From assembly GCF_020686945.1 (NCBI RefSeq), contig NZ_JAJEPR010000005.1, positions 118,072 through 182,071 of the forward strand: a stretch of DNA of 64,000 nucleotides, written 5' to 3'. This DNA comes from Limivivens faecihominis (GTDB lineage Bacteria > Bacillota > Clostridia > Lachnospirales > Lachnospiraceae). Made by a program: the position numbers and the translations under genes. Below the pieces are notes generated by a model. The model was not told where the DNA came from. It saw only the letters and a program-made list of their open reading frames with translations, and made no database searches. Below, in pieces: positions 33,657 to 42,136 of this stretch (position 1 is the stretch's first letter; each line of letters begins with the position of its first letter).

Positions 33657-34618
33657 GATTCTTTATCCTCCGGAAATTCCTTACCGAAATTCTCCCGTAA
33701 AAATTTCTTCCAGTCATAGACCGCTTCCACCGCAGCAATGGCCACCTCGATCATATCGTCCGTGGGCTCCTTGGTGGTCAGATGCTGCATGGCAAGACCG
33801 GGTTTGCTCAAAAGACCTACGATCTTATTCTCGCTGATTCCCGCCAGACGGATGAACTCATAGGAAACGCCCGCGATCACCGGAATGAGAAGCAGACGAA
33901 CCACCACCCGGAGAATCGGGGAATGTACCCGTATAAATAGAAAGAAAATGATACTCACGATCATAACAATCAGAAGGAAACTGGTTCCGCAGCGCTTATG
34001 CTCTCTGGAGCTCTTGCGGACATTTTCTACATTCAGCTCCATGCCGTGCTCAATACAGTTGATGCATTTATGCTCGGCCCCGTGGTACATGAACGTCCTC
34101 TGGATATCCTTCATCCTGGAAATCAGAAGAATATAACCGACGAAAATCAGAATCCGGACCACCCCCTCCGCGATGGAGATGAGCAGCTGGGAATCTGTCA
34201 GTTTCTGAAACAAAAGAGAAATAAAATAAGGAAGGATCATAAACACGCCCACAGCCAGGACAATGGAAAAAGCAACGGTAAATCCCAGAAGGATGGAATT
34301 TTCTTTTTCTGGATCTTTGCCCTTTTTGCGCTGTTTTTCTTCCTTCTCCCGCTCTTTTTCCTCTTCCTCGTCATCCATGAAAAACTCCGCGGAAAACATC
34401 AGACTCTTCATACCCAGGACCAGCGAATCCACAAAGTTGAACACGCCGCGGATGAAGGGGAGCTGAAGGATCTTCTTGTTCTTGATAAAGCTATGGCATT
34501 CTTCTACTTTTACTTCAATTTCTTTATCCGGCTTCCGGACGGCTACGGCGTAGTGATCTCCGTTTTTCATCATGATGCCTTCCATGACAGCCTGGCCGCC
34601 GATGTTTGAATACTTCAT
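33653..34618 (-). CDS. DUF1385 (YqhQ-like) integral membrane protein
   Basis: 321 residues beginning MKYSNIGGQAVMEGIMMKNGDHYAVAVRKPD, the highly conserved family opening. A charged cytoplasmic segment (DDEEEEKEREKEEKQRKKGKDPEKE, about 77-101) separates it from several transmembrane helices, with YHGAEHKCINCIEHG between helices. Function is not known, though conserved next to prfA/prmC in Firmicutes and sometimes called a predicted metal-dependent enzyme. The His and Cys cluster YHGAEHKCINC might bind metal, which is inference. Confidence 0.9.
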   Translation of the reverse strand: MKYSNIGGQAVMEGIMMKNGDHYAVAVRKPDKEIEVKVEECHSFIKNKKILQLPFIRGVFNFVDSLVLGMKSLMFSAEFFMDDEEEEKEREKEEKQRKKGKDPEKENSILLGFTVAFSIVLAVGVFMILPYFISLLFQKLTDSQLLISIAEGVVRILIFVGYILLISRMKDIQRTFMYHGAEHKCINCIEHGMELNVENVRKSSREHKRCGTSFLLIVMIVSIIFFLFIRVHSPILRVVVRLLLIPVIAGVSYEFIRLAGISENKIVGLLSKPGLAMQHLTTKEPTDDMIEVAIAAVEAVYDWKKFLRENFGKEFPEDKES

Positions 34619-34650
34619 CCTTCGCCTTCTTTCTTATTCTTTTTTAATAA

Positions 34651-34684
34651 TAAGAAAGGTTGGGATTTTTTCAAACCCCAACCC
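34651..34684 (-). terminator. Terminator after rpmE
   Basis: GGGTTGGGGTTTGAAAAAATCCCAACC hairpin then TTTCTTATT, minus strand, 12 bp past the L31 stop. Confidence 0.75.
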
Positions 34685-34696
34685 ATCGGAATACTA

Positions 34697-34906
34697 TTAT
34701 TTGTTTTCACCAAGACCGTATTTCTTATTGAACTTATCAATACGTCCACGAGCCTGAGCTGCTTTCTGCTGACCGGTGTAGAAAGAATGACATTTGGAGC
34801 AAACCTCTACATGAATCTCTTTCTTTGTGGAACCAGTTACAAAAGTGTTACCGCAGTTGCAGGTTACGGTTGCCTGATGATATTCCGGATGGATACCCTG
34901 TTTCAT
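34697..34906 (-). CDS. rpmE: 50S ribosomal protein L31 (zinc-type)
   Basis: 69 residues from ATG 34906, with AGGTG 7 nt upstream; the three-codon-longer GTG start lies inside that ribosome site. The start MKQGIHPEYHQATVTCNCGNTF and CSKCHSFYTG give the Cys ligands of the zinc-binding C+ form. Ends in a basic, Gly-rich tail KKYGLGENK. Confidence 0.97.
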   Translation of the reverse strand: MKQGIHPEYHQATVTCNCGNTFVTGSTKKEIHVEVCSKCHSFYTGQQKAAQARGRIDKFNKKYGLGENK

Positions 34907-35067
34907 GATTTTCACCTCTTCTTCCTTCGCTTTATGCAGACATTGTCTTGCATATTATGGCATCGAAGGGGAATCAATGCCCCCCATTCAATGATATCAC
35001 TTTTAATTTCCGTTTACTTATCTCTAAACAGCTATTGCATTATAGCATAGATTTTTTTGAATTGCAA
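34907..35067 (-). promoter_or_regulatory. rpmE promoter and ~125-nt structured leader
   Basis: -35 TTGCAA (35062-35067), 17-bp spacer, -10 TATAAT (35039-35044). The ~125 nt leader contains a GGGGGC/ATTGATTCCCC-type hairpin (around 34965-34985). Ribosomal protein L31 is often controlled by such a leader in Firmicutes; that use here is inferred. Confidence 0.6.
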
Positions 35068-35072
35068 CAGTT

Positions 35073-36854
35073 TTATATAAATTTCTGTTTTCTTACGATC
35101 TGAATAAATTCTTCGTTGCTTTTTGTCTTCGCAAAGGTGTTCAGAATGTTCTCCACGGCGTCCTCGGGCTTCATGCCGTTGAGCTGTTTCCGCATGATAT
35201 CCACGGCTTCTTTCTCCTCCGCCGTCAGAAGAAGATCCTCTCTTCTGGTTCCGGATCGGACGATATCAATAGCTGGGAACACTCTCTTCTCTGAAAGCTT
35301 CCGGTCTAGGATCAGCTCCATGTTACCGGTTCCCTTAAACTCCTCGTAGATCACATCGTCCATCTTGCTTCCCGTATCCACCAGAGCAGTGGCAAGGATC
35401 GTCAGGCTTCCGCCCTCCCTCATATTCCGGGCTGCGCCGAAAAATTTCTTCGGCATATGAAGTGCTCCGGGATCGAGACCTCCAGAAAGAGTCCGGCCGC
35501 TGGGCGGAACTACCATATTATAAGCTCTGGCCAGACGAGTGATGCTGTCCAATAGAATCGTCACGTCTTTGTTATGCTCAACGAGACGCTTGCTTCGCTC
35601 GATTACCATCTCCGCCACGCGCTTGTGGTGTTCCGGCTGCTCATCGAAGGTGGAATAGATGACTTCCACGTTATCGCCCACGATGGACTCCCGGATATCC
35701 GTCACCTCCTCCGGCCGCTCGTCGATCAGAAGGATGATGATGTGCATCTCCGGGTTGTTGTGAACGATGGACTGGGCCATCTCTTTTAAGAGGGTAGTCT
35801 TACCTGCTTTCGGCGGGGAAACGATCATGCCTCGCTGGCCTTTTCCCACAGGAGAAACCAGATCCACGATACGCATGGCCATATGATGGCCTTCCCGCTC
35901 CATCCGAAGACGCTCATTCGGGAAAATCGGCGTCATATTTTCAAAATTCTGCCTCTTGGAAGCAATAAAGGGAAGCAGATCATTGACTGTCTGCACATAC
36001 ATCAGGGCGCAGAATTTCTCCTGGGGTGCCTTGATTCTGGTATTTCCGGAGATGATATCTCCGGTTTTTAAATTGAAACGGCGGATCTGAGAAGGGGAAA
36101 CATAGACGTCGTTGTCTCCCGGCATATAATTGTCGCTTCGGATAAAACCAAAGCCATCCGGCATAACCTCCAGAATACCGCAAGCAATCTGACCGGAATC
36201 CAGCTGTCCGAAATCCGGTGCCGGGCGATCTTCGTTCTGCCAGTCCTCACCGGAACGCTCCTGGGAATAGTCCTGATTTCTCTCGTAAGTATTTTCCGTA
36301 CGATTTTCCTGATTCCGCGAATTATAACCGCCATTCTCCTGATACTGGGAGCGGTTTCCATAGCCGTTATTTTCCTGATTGTTTCGATTATTGTTATAGC
36401 CGTAGCTTCCGTTATTCTCTGTATTCTGGTTCTGGCTGCGATTGTATCCGTAGCCATTGTTTTCCTGGCAGTTCTGATTCCGGTTATTGGAATAGCCGTA
36501 TCCGCCGTCCTGATTGTTCTGATTCCGGTTGCGATTCGGCGCAAAGCTCCGGACATTTTCCTGATTTCTTCCATAGGAATAGGTCCTGGTATTCTCCTGG
36601 GTACGGTTATAGTTCCGGTTCGTATAGGTATTCTGCCGGGGACGGAATGTTTCCTCCTGCTTTTCCTTTTCCACAGAAGGAGCCTCTTCTTCCTGGGCAG
36701 CCGTCTCTTTCTCTGCGGCTTCCCGCGCATCCTCCTCCAGCATCCGGTCGATGAGCTCGTCCTTCTTAAGACCGGAAATATGCTTTAATCCTCTTGATTT
36801 TGCCAGTTCTTTTAACTGAACCAGCTGCAGAGATTTGTATTGTTCTCTGGTCAT
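35073..36854 (-). CDS. rho: Transcription termination factor Rho with Asn/Gln-rich insert
   Basis: 593 residues against ~420 in E. coli. Helical N-terminal domain (VQLKELAKSRGLKHISGLKKDELIDRM), then about 140 residues (roughly 70-215) made of N, Q, R, Y, G, S, E repeats (NRNQNNQDGGYGYSNN and similar), then the RNA-binding OB fold (CGILEVMPDGFGFIRSDNY), Walker A MIVSPPKAGKTTLLKE, and the Rho ATPase ring (RPEEVTDI, Q-loop, R-loop regions). The insert has no stop or frame change and retains both ends, so it is a genuine intrinsically disordered, prion-like segment. Start ATG 36854 behind AAAGGA. Confidence 0.97.
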   Translation of the reverse strand: MTREQYKSLQLVQLKELAKSRGLKHISGLKKDELIDRMLEEDAREAAEKETAAQEEEAPSVEKEKQEETFRPRQNTYTNRNYNRTQENTRTYSYGRNQENVRSFAPNRNRNQNNQDGGYGYSNNRNQNCQENNGYGYNRSQNQNTENNGSYGYNNNRNNQENNGYGNRSQYQENGGYNSRNQENRTENTYERNQDYSQERSGEDWQNEDRPAPDFGQLDSGQIACGILEVMPDGFGFIRSDNYMPGDNDVYVSPSQIRRFNLKTGDIISGNTRIKAPQEKFCALMYVQTVNDLLPFIASKRQNFENMTPIFPNERLRMEREGHHMAMRIVDLVSPVGKGQRGMIVSPPKAGKTTLLKEMAQSIVHNNPEMHIIILLIDERPEEVTDIRESIVGDNVEVIYSTFDEQPEHHKRVAEMVIERSKRLVEHNKDVTILLDSITRLARAYNMVVPPSGRTLSGGLDPGALHMPKKFFGAARNMREGGSLTILATALVDTGSKMDDVIYEEFKGTGNMELILDRKLSEKRVFPAIDIVRSGTRREDLLLTAEEKEAVDIMRKQLNGMKPEDAVENILNTFAKTKSNEEFIQIVRKQKFI

Positions 36855-37161
36855 CCACTCTATCCTTTCTTTTTATAAAACAAGCTTTCTGTTTGTGTAA
36901 ATCTATAGTTTGCAGTATTAGCAACGACTCAGAAGAGACACAGGGAGAACTCACACTTTTACCAGAAAAGCCGCCTGGCTCTGAATCATTATCAAATATA
37001 CCTTTTTCATCAAAAATAGGGATACATAAACTCGGGATTTCTTGTCAGAATCGACTTGAAGTCATAAAAACAATTTAAGTATATCATATCTTTTTTTAAA
37101 AATCCACCGGTATTTTCCAGGAGCGCGCTTGATTTTTCCCGCACGCCCCTGTTTTTCCCGC
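36855..37161 (-). promoter_or_regulatory. Rho upstream region, probable long leader
   Basis: 307 bp without a gene. A minus-strand TATACT preceded by TGGATT at 17 bp spacing lies near 37075-37105, which would give a ~230-nt leader. Rho genes are commonly autoregulated through such leaders. No terminator with a clean T-run is seen in it by eye. Confidence 0.35.
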
Positions 37162-37536
37162 TCAGGAAATCATTCCGCCCAGCATCCCGCCGCCCAAGCA
37201 GAGTGCTCCGGTCAGTATCAGCGAGAGAAAACCATCCCTCTCTGCTCCCAGATTCCAGGACAGCAGAAACAGTACGAGAAAATAAACTGCCCCGGTGAGA
37301 AGCCCCCAGAGGAATTTTTTCTTTTTTCCGCCTTTTCCTGCCGCCAGCCCGCCAAAAAAGCAGGACAGCACATAGACCGCGGTCATCCCCAGCGAAACCT
37401 TGCTTTCGTTGAGCTCCAGTTTAAAGAGGAGCAGCGCCATAAGTAACAGAAGAAGGGCCGTCACCACCCATGCCGTCAGCTGGGCACGGATCAGGATGGC
37501 CATCTTTCTCCCGATGGAAGCATTCTCCATTCTCAT
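37162..37536 (-). CDS. TIGR04086-family small membrane protein
   Basis: 124 residues with four predicted membrane helices: WVVTALLLLLMALLLF, LGMTAVYVLSCFFGGLAAG, FLWGLLTGAVYFLVLFLLS and FLSLILTGALCLGGGMLGG. The basic loop KGGKKKKF lies inside. This arrangement matches the TIGR04086 family of short Clostridia membrane proteins, with no known function. It sits upstream of rho with a 307-bp gap. ATG at 37536 or the second Met (37530) are both possible starts. Confidence 0.75.
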   Translation of the reverse strand: MRMENASIGRKMAILIRAQLTAWVVTALLLLLMALLLFKLELNESKVSLGMTAVYVLSCFFGGLAAGKGGKKKKFLWGLLTGAVYFLVLFLLSWNLGAERDGFLSLILTGALCLGGGMLGGMIS

Positions 37537-37565
37537 CCCCCCCTGTCTTACTATATGCGCCTCAC

Positions 37566-37612
37566 GAAAAAAAGAGACCCTTCCGCAGGAAATTTCCTGG
37601 AAAGAATCTCTT
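37566..37612 (-). terminator. Terminator after the ETEK-repeat protein
   Basis: AGAGATTCTTTCCAGGAAATTTCCTGCGGAAGGGTCTCT long stem followed by seven T on the minus strand, 5 bp after the stop. Confidence 0.85.
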
Positions 37613-37616
37613 TTCG

Positions 37617-38468
37617 TTAATCTGCTTTTCGTTTCATGATCAGGTCGCCGACAAGTAGGAGACCTGCTGCCGCTCCCAGCAGAAGGAAGGGAACGAGGTC
37701 CGTTTCGTCTCCGGTGACTGCGGGTTCTGCCTGCAGATCCTCGGCGGCGGTGTTTTCTGAAACCTGCTCGGTTTCTTTTTCTGTCTCGATAGTTTTTGGC
37801 TTTTCGGTCTCAGATACGACCGGCTGAGTGGATGCTGCGCTGGGTTTTGACTCCGCCGCACCCTTCGTCTCTGTCACCTGTTTTTCAGTCTCAGGAGTTT
37901 TGCTGGTTTCTGCCGTTTTCTTCTCAGTCTCAATTGTTTTATTCGTCTCTATAGTCTTTTTCTCAGTCTCGGTCGTCTTACTTGTCTCGGTTGTTTTTTT
38001 CTCGGTTTCCGTCGTCTTACTGGTTTCTGCGGTCTTCTTCTCGGTTTCCGTCGTCTTACTGGTTTCTGCGGTCTTCTTCTCGGTCTCCGTTGTTTTGCTG
38101 CTTCCCGTCGTTCCTGTCTTGCCGGACGTTCCTGTTGAAGAACCGGAAGTTTTCCCCGCTTTCACCGTTTTTGCCTCAGTCTCCGTCTTTTTGGAGGTCT
38201 CTGACGTCTTCGTCCCGTCCTCCGAGAAATCAAACTCGGAAGTGATGCCGATACCGGCGATCACCGTACTTCCTGCCACGGAATAAAGTCCGGAAAGATC
38301 CAGATCCAGTGCTCCGATCCGGTCGGCTTCCTCGATGGCCTCCGCCGTTTCATTGGAAATATAGGCGGAACTACTTTCTGTCTCCGCCGCTCTCACGGAA
38401 GCATTCCCTGTCCCGGAAAAGACCAGCGCCAGGATGCTCCCCAGAAGGATTGCCTTTCTGCTTCTCAT
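37617..38468 (-). CDS. Exported Thr/Glu/Lys tandem-repeat protein with C-terminal membrane anchor
   Basis: 283 residues from ATG 38468, nine bases after AGGGAG. Signal peptide MRSRKAILLGSILALVFSGTGNASVRAAE; a short ~80-residue N-terminal mature part (SAYISNETAEAIEEADRIGALDLDLSGLYSVAGSTVIAGIGITSEF) that looks folded; then a Thr/Glu/Lys-rich rod with six near-exact 13-residue repeats (KTTETEKKTAETS type); then a membrane helix LVPFLLLGAAAGLLLVGDLIMKRKAD, with no LPxTG. The product is most likely a surface protein held by its C-terminal helix. It is transcribed away from the CBS gene, but the genes diverge over a 210-bp gap. No family recognised for the N-terminal part. Confidence 0.75.
   Translation of the reverse strand: MRSRKAILLGSILALVFSGTGNASVRAAETESSSAYISNETAEAIEEADRIGALDLDLSGLYSVAGSTVIAGIGITSEFDFSEDGTKTSETSKKTETEAKTVKAGKTSGSSTGTSGKTGTTGSSKTTETEKKTAETSKTTETEKKTAETSKTTETEKKTTETSKTTETEKKTIETNKTIETEKKTAETSKTPETEKQVTETKGAAESKPSAASTQPVVSETEKPKTIETEKETEQVSENTAAEDLQAEPAVTGDETDLVPFLLLGAAAGLLLVGDLIMKRKAD
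37863..38096 (-). repeat. Six 39-bp in-frame tandem repeats
   Basis: Each copy encodes a 13-residue unit of the KTTETEKKTAETS type. The first two copies are the most alike and later copies diverge (TTETS, IETN, then PETEKQVTETK), as expected for repeat expansion by slippage or recombination. Confidence 0.85.
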
Positions 38469-38616
38469 ACTCTTCTGCTCCCTTTTTATCTTCGCAGCCA
38501 AAAATCGGCCATTTTCATTTTATGATGTACTGACACTGATTCTATCACATCTTTGTAATATTTTTCAAGCATTTATTACAAAATTATTAAAATCTATTTT
38601 CAATAATATTGCCTTA

Positions 38617-38645
38617 TTGCATTCGCCCGAAAAATATTGTATATT
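38617..38645 (+). promoter_or_regulatory. Promoter of the CBS-domain gene (plus strand)
   Basis: -35 TTGCAT (38617-38622), 17-bp spacer, -10 TATATT (38640-38645), about 38 bp before the TTG start. A following ATATTGT...ACAATAC inverted repeat overlaps the -10 (38634-38656). Confidence 0.65.
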
Positions 38646-38682
38646 CAGTAACAATACTAATATAGAAAAAGGAGCTGATCTT

Positions 38683-39972
38683 TTGGATTCAAATTCTGCC
38701 CTGCAGCTGGTCATCCTGATTCTGCTGCTGGTGCTGTCCGGCTTTTTCTCTTCCGCCGAGACTTCTCTGACGACTGTAAGCACAATCCGTCTCTTAAGCC
38801 TTGCCGAGCAAGGAAACAAACGGGCTCAGACGGTTCTCAAAATCCGGAAAGACTCCGGAAAAATGCTGAGCGCCATTTTAATTGGAAACAACATTGTCAA
38901 CCTGACCGCTTCCTCCCTGGCCACCACCCTGGCCATAAATCTTCTGGGAAGCGCCACCGTGGGTATCGCCACCGGCATTCTCACCTTCCTAGTGCTGATG
39001 TTCGGCGAAATCACCCCGAAGACCCTGGCTACGATCCATGCGGAGAAATTTGCTCTCAGCTATGCCAACGTTATTTCCTGGCTCATGAAGATTCTGACCC
39101 CGGTGATTTTTATCATCAATCACCTGTCACGCTTCATCTTAAAACTCCTCCATGTAGACCCCAATGCCAAGCCCAGCTTTATGACTGAGCATGAGCTCCG
39201 CACAATTGTGGATGTGAGCCATGAAAACGGAGTCATCGAGAGCGACGAGCGGCAGATGATCAACAACGTGTTTGATTTCGGCGACTCCACCGCCAAGGAC
39301 ATCATGATCCCCCGCGTGGATATGGTCTGTGCAGACATTGACAGCACCTACGAAGAGCTTCTTGAGATCTTCCGTGCGGAGCGTTTTACCCGTATCCCGG
39401 TCTACGAGGGAGACGGCGACAACATGGTTGGCGTTATCAATATGAAAGATCTCCTTCTGTTTCATCCTGCGAAGGAATTTCATATCCGGGATATCATGCG
39501 CGAGCCCTATTTCACCTACGAGTATAAAAAGACCTCCGAGCTCATGGTGGAAATGCGGAAAGACTCCGTGAACTTCACCATCGTGCTGGACGAGTACGGC
39601 GCCACCGTGGGAATGATCACGCTGGAGGATCTCCTCGAGGAGATTGTCGGCGACATCCGTGATGAATACGACCACGACGAGGAAGACCCGATCCGCCGGA
39701 TTCAGGAAAATGAGTATCAGGTTTTAGGTTCCTCCAAGCTGGATGATCTGAATGAAAAATTGGGAATCCATCTGGAATCCGAGGATTACGATTCCATCGG
39801 CGGTTACATCATCGAGCATCTGGATCACCTCCCCAAAGCCGGAGAATTTATTGTCACGGAGGACGGAATCCGTCTCGTGGTCGATACCGTCACCAGAAAA
39901 AGAATTGACCGGGTTCACATCTATCTTCCGCCGAAAAAGGAAGAGGACGAGACCGAAGAGAATTATCTGTAA
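38683..39972 (+). CDS. CorC/HlyC (CNNM) family membrane protein with CBS pair, second copy
   Basis: 429 residues from TTG 38683, which has AAGGAG eight bases before it; the frame stays open further upstream but has no ribosome site there and includes the promoter. DUF21 transmembrane domain (LVILILLLVLSGFFSSAETSLTTVSTIRL, FGEITPKTLATIHAEKFAL), two CBS domains (MIPRVDMVCADIDSTYEELLEIF ... YGATVGMITLEDLLEEIVGDIRDEYD), and CorC_HlyC domain. Only about one third identical by eye to the paralogue at 11607-12902. Stand-alone with an own promoter and bidirectional terminator. Confidence 0.9.
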   Translation: MDSNSALQLVILILLLVLSGFFSSAETSLTTVSTIRLLSLAEQGNKRAQTVLKIRKDSGKMLSAILIGNNIVNLTASSLATTLAINLLGSATVGIATGILTFLVLMFGEITPKTLATIHAEKFALSYANVISWLMKILTPVIFIINHLSRFILKLLHVDPNAKPSFMTEHELRTIVDVSHENGVIESDERQMINNVFDFGDSTAKDIMIPRVDMVCADIDSTYEELLEIFRAERFTRIPVYEGDGDNMVGVINMKDLLLFHPAKEFHIRDIMREPYFTYEYKKTSELMVEMRKDSVNFTIVLDEYGATVGMITLEDLLEEIVGDIRDEYDHDEEDPIRRIQENEYQVLGSSKLDDLNEKLGIHLESEDYDSIGGYIIEHLDHLPKAGEFIVTEDGIRLVVDTVTRKRIDRVHIYLPPKKEEDETEENYL

Positions 39973-40020
39973 CAAAAAAGACCTGCAGACACACCAGAAA
40001 GTGTCAACTGCAGGTCTTTC
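39973..40020. terminator. Bidirectional terminator between convergent genes
   Basis: GACCTGCAG...CTGCAGGTC stem flanked by A6 and T-rich tails on both strands, placed between the plus-strand CBS gene and the minus-strand sigma-like gene. Confidence 0.85.
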
Positions 40021-40023
40021 TCT

Positions 40024-40782
40024 TTACTCATTCACATCAATCTCATCGCCGGCCATACGGAGAATATCCCGTATCTCTTCCACCGGCATATCCAGATAAG
40101 CGGAAAGCTCATCCACAGAAACTTTGTGTTCCAGGTCCTCTTCCAGGTTGTGGACGGCTTCGCTCAGATGGTTAACCTTCTGGGCTACTTTATCGCCCAT
40201 ATCTTTCAGGTCCTGGCCCTCGCTTAAAGCGTCCTCCATGGCTTCCCGGATCTTCTCGTAGAGGAAATTCTGATAATCTTCCAATTTTCCAAAAAATTCC
40301 AGCTCTTCCAGCGCCAGCATCAGCGCCACATTTCCCTCCTGAATCAAGTCGCTTCTCGGAACAGAGCCGAAAGCAAAGGTTCTGGAAAGGTCATAGACCG
40401 TTTTCAGGTAATGCTCGGTGAGCCGGCTCTTTGCCGCCGGGTCGCCTGCACTGGCCAGCTGGAAACACTTGAGTTCTTCCTCCTCGGAAAGTCCTTTGAT
40501 TTCTTCAAGCTCTGCCTGATAAAGTTCCAGACAGTCGCTCTCCTCCATGGCTCCCGCCTCTTCCTTTTCCGGCGTCTGCTCCTGTTTTTCCGGGCCCTCG
40601 TAGCCCTCCACCCGGATTTTCTCTCCGATAAGGTAAACGCAGACCATGTTCAGCTGCTCATCCGTCAGATGGGCATTTTTGAAAAATTCTTTTACCTCAT
40701 CCAGCGTCAGAACATTTCCCTTCTGATCCGCCAGCTCCTTGATCTCACTTAACATTTCACGAAAAATATATCTTTCCTGCAT
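40024..40782 (-). CDS. Sigma-70-like protein lacking region 4
   Basis: 252 residues. An N-terminal piece resembles sigma region 1.1 (GNVLTLDEVKEFFKNAHLTDEQLNMVCVYL). After an acidic Gln/Glu linker comes a sigma region 1.2-2 pattern: LSEEEELKCFQLASAGDPAAKSRLTEHYLKTVYDLSRTFAF...DLIQEGNVALMLALEEL. A region-3 like end follows (SVDELSAYLDMPVEEIRDILRMAG). There is no region 4 HTH for -35 recognition, and the -10 reading helix (YQNFLYEKIREAM in place of FSTYATWWIRQAI) is degenerate. So it is not expected to start transcription normally; it may be an anti-sigma-like competitor or a structural relic. Start overlaps the S41 protease stop (TAATG). Confidence 0.8.
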   Translation of the reverse strand: MQERYIFREMLSEIKELADQKGNVLTLDEVKEFFKNAHLTDEQLNMVCVYLIGEKIRVEGYEGPEKQEQTPEKEEAGAMEESDCLELYQAELEEIKGLSEEEELKCFQLASAGDPAAKSRLTEHYLKTVYDLSRTFAFGSVPRSDLIQEGNVALMLALEELEFFGKLEDYQNFLYEKIREAMEDALSEGQDLKDMGDKVAQKVNHLSEAVHNLEEDLEHKVSVDELSAYLDMPVEEIRDILRMAGDEIDVNE

Positions 40783-42065
40783 TATTCTTCCTCCAGTATC
40801 TCAATTGCTTTCTGAAGCTGGTTATCCTGATCCTTTGGAATCGTGATCTGCTGCTCCAGTCCTTCCTCCAGCTCCACTTCCACATCCGGCTCAATGCCTT
40901 TGTCATGGATGTTGTTTCCCTTCGGCGTATAGTATTTTGCGATGGTAAGCTTCACCGCCGTGCCGTCGGAGAGTTCCACGATCCGCTGAACGATGCCTTT
41001 TCCAAAGGTCGTCGTCCCCACCAGAGTGCCGATGCCGTAATCCTTCACAGCCCCCGCAAAAATCTCTGATGCACTGGCGCTGTCTCCGTTGATCAGCACC
41101 GCCAGCGGGATCTCTAATTTCCTGTCCCCGTCGCAGCTGTACTCCGTCCGGTTTCCATACCGGTCTTCCGTGTAAACGATGAGGCCCTCGGGCAGGATCT
41201 CCCTCAAAATATCCACCACCGTGGAGAGATTTCCTCCGGGATTGTTCCGGAGATCCACGATAAGCTTCTCCATGCCCTGACTCTCCAGAGACGCTTTCGC
41301 CTCCTGGAACTGTTCCAGCGTTACCGTGTCAAACTCGCTGATTTCCAGATAACCAATGTTGTTTTCCAGCATTTCGCTGGTCACAGTCGGGATATCCACA
41401 GCCCGCCGTGTGAGCGTAATCTCTTTTTCCTCCGACTCGCCTTCCCGCTTAATCGTAAAGGTAATCTCATCGTTTTCCCCGGTCTTGATCTCGTTTACGA
41501 TCTCCGTAAGATCCAGCCCGGAAGTATCTTCCCCATTATATTTGGTGACGATATCACCGGGAAGCAGGCCGCTCTCAGCCGCCGGTGTATTCTCGTAGCA
41601 GCGCACCACAGAGATCTCGCTGGTATCCTTGTCCTGGGTCATGACGGCACCGATTCCTTTATAGGAACCGCTGGTGCTCTCCTTCAGGCTGTTCAGCTCT
41701 TCCTCGCTGTAATAATCCGCATAAGGATCCTCAAGGCCGGCCATAACACCCTTGTACATCCAGTCTTCCACCTGCTCCTCATCGATGTCATTGAGATAGT
41801 AGTAATTGATCACATTGGAAAGCTCACTGAGCTTCCTGGACGTTTTCAGACCGGAAAGGGAAAGACTTCCCGCATTTTCAGGGTAAAACAGCCGGTCCAC
41901 AACTCCGTTTGTGACACAGAATACGGCGCCCGCCACCAAAAACATGGCCCCGGCCCCCGCCGCAAAGCCTTTCCAGAAATGCGGCCGTTTCTTTTTCTCC
42001 TCCGTATCCTCTTCCTCGTTTTCGCTCTTTACTTCCCCCAAAAACAGATCCTTTTCTTCGTCCAA
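40782..42065 (-). CDS. S41 carboxyl-terminal processing peptidase (CtpA/Prc type)
   Basis: 427 residues. Acidic N-terminal cytoplasmic segment, membrane anchor (about 30-50: FAAGAGAMFLVAGAVFCV), PDZ domain (AVMTQDKDTSEISVVRCYENTPAAESGLLPGDIVTKYNG), and S41 protease core with Ser in LINGDSASASEIFAGAV and Lys in TTFGKGIVQ. Acts outside the membrane on protein C-termini. A sigma-like protein with C-terminal part directly downstream and coupled (TAATG) hints at a regulatory pair, but this is inference. Confidence 0.92.
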   Translation of the reverse strand: MDEEKDLFLGEVKSENEEEDTEEKKKRPHFWKGFAAGAGAMFLVAGAVFCVTNGVVDRLFYPENAGSLSLSGLKTSRKLSELSNVINYYYLNDIDEEQVEDWMYKGVMAGLEDPYADYYSEEELNSLKESTSGSYKGIGAVMTQDKDTSEISVVRCYENTPAAESGLLPGDIVTKYNGEDTSGLDLTEIVNEIKTGENDEITFTIKREGESEEKEITLTRRAVDIPTVTSEMLENNIGYLEISEFDTVTLEQFQEAKASLESQGMEKLIVDLRNNPGGNLSTVVDILREILPEGLIVYTEDRYGNRTEYSCDGDRKLEIPLAVLINGDSASASEIFAGAVKDYGIGTLVGTTTFGKGIVQRIVELSDGTAVKLTIAKYYTPKGNNIHDKGIEPDVEVELEEGLEQQITIPKDQDNQLQKAIEILEEE

Positions 42066-42082
42066 TCTTACACTCCTTTACC

Positions 42083-42121
42083 TAAAAGGAGAGGGCTTTG
42101 GCATATTCACAAAACCCTCTC
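42083..42121 (-). terminator. Weak terminator-like hairpin after the CdaR regulator
   Basis: GAGAGGGTTTTG / CAAAGCCCTCTC stem then CTTTTAGG, minus strand, between the regulator and the S41 peptidase. Confidence 0.5.
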
Positions 42122-42136
42122 ACCTTAAAATTTCTC

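Noticed and set aside
37863..38096. 39-bp repeats considered as CRISPR or VNTR array outside genes
   Set aside because: Repeats are contiguous without spacers and perfectly in frame, so they are protein repeats.
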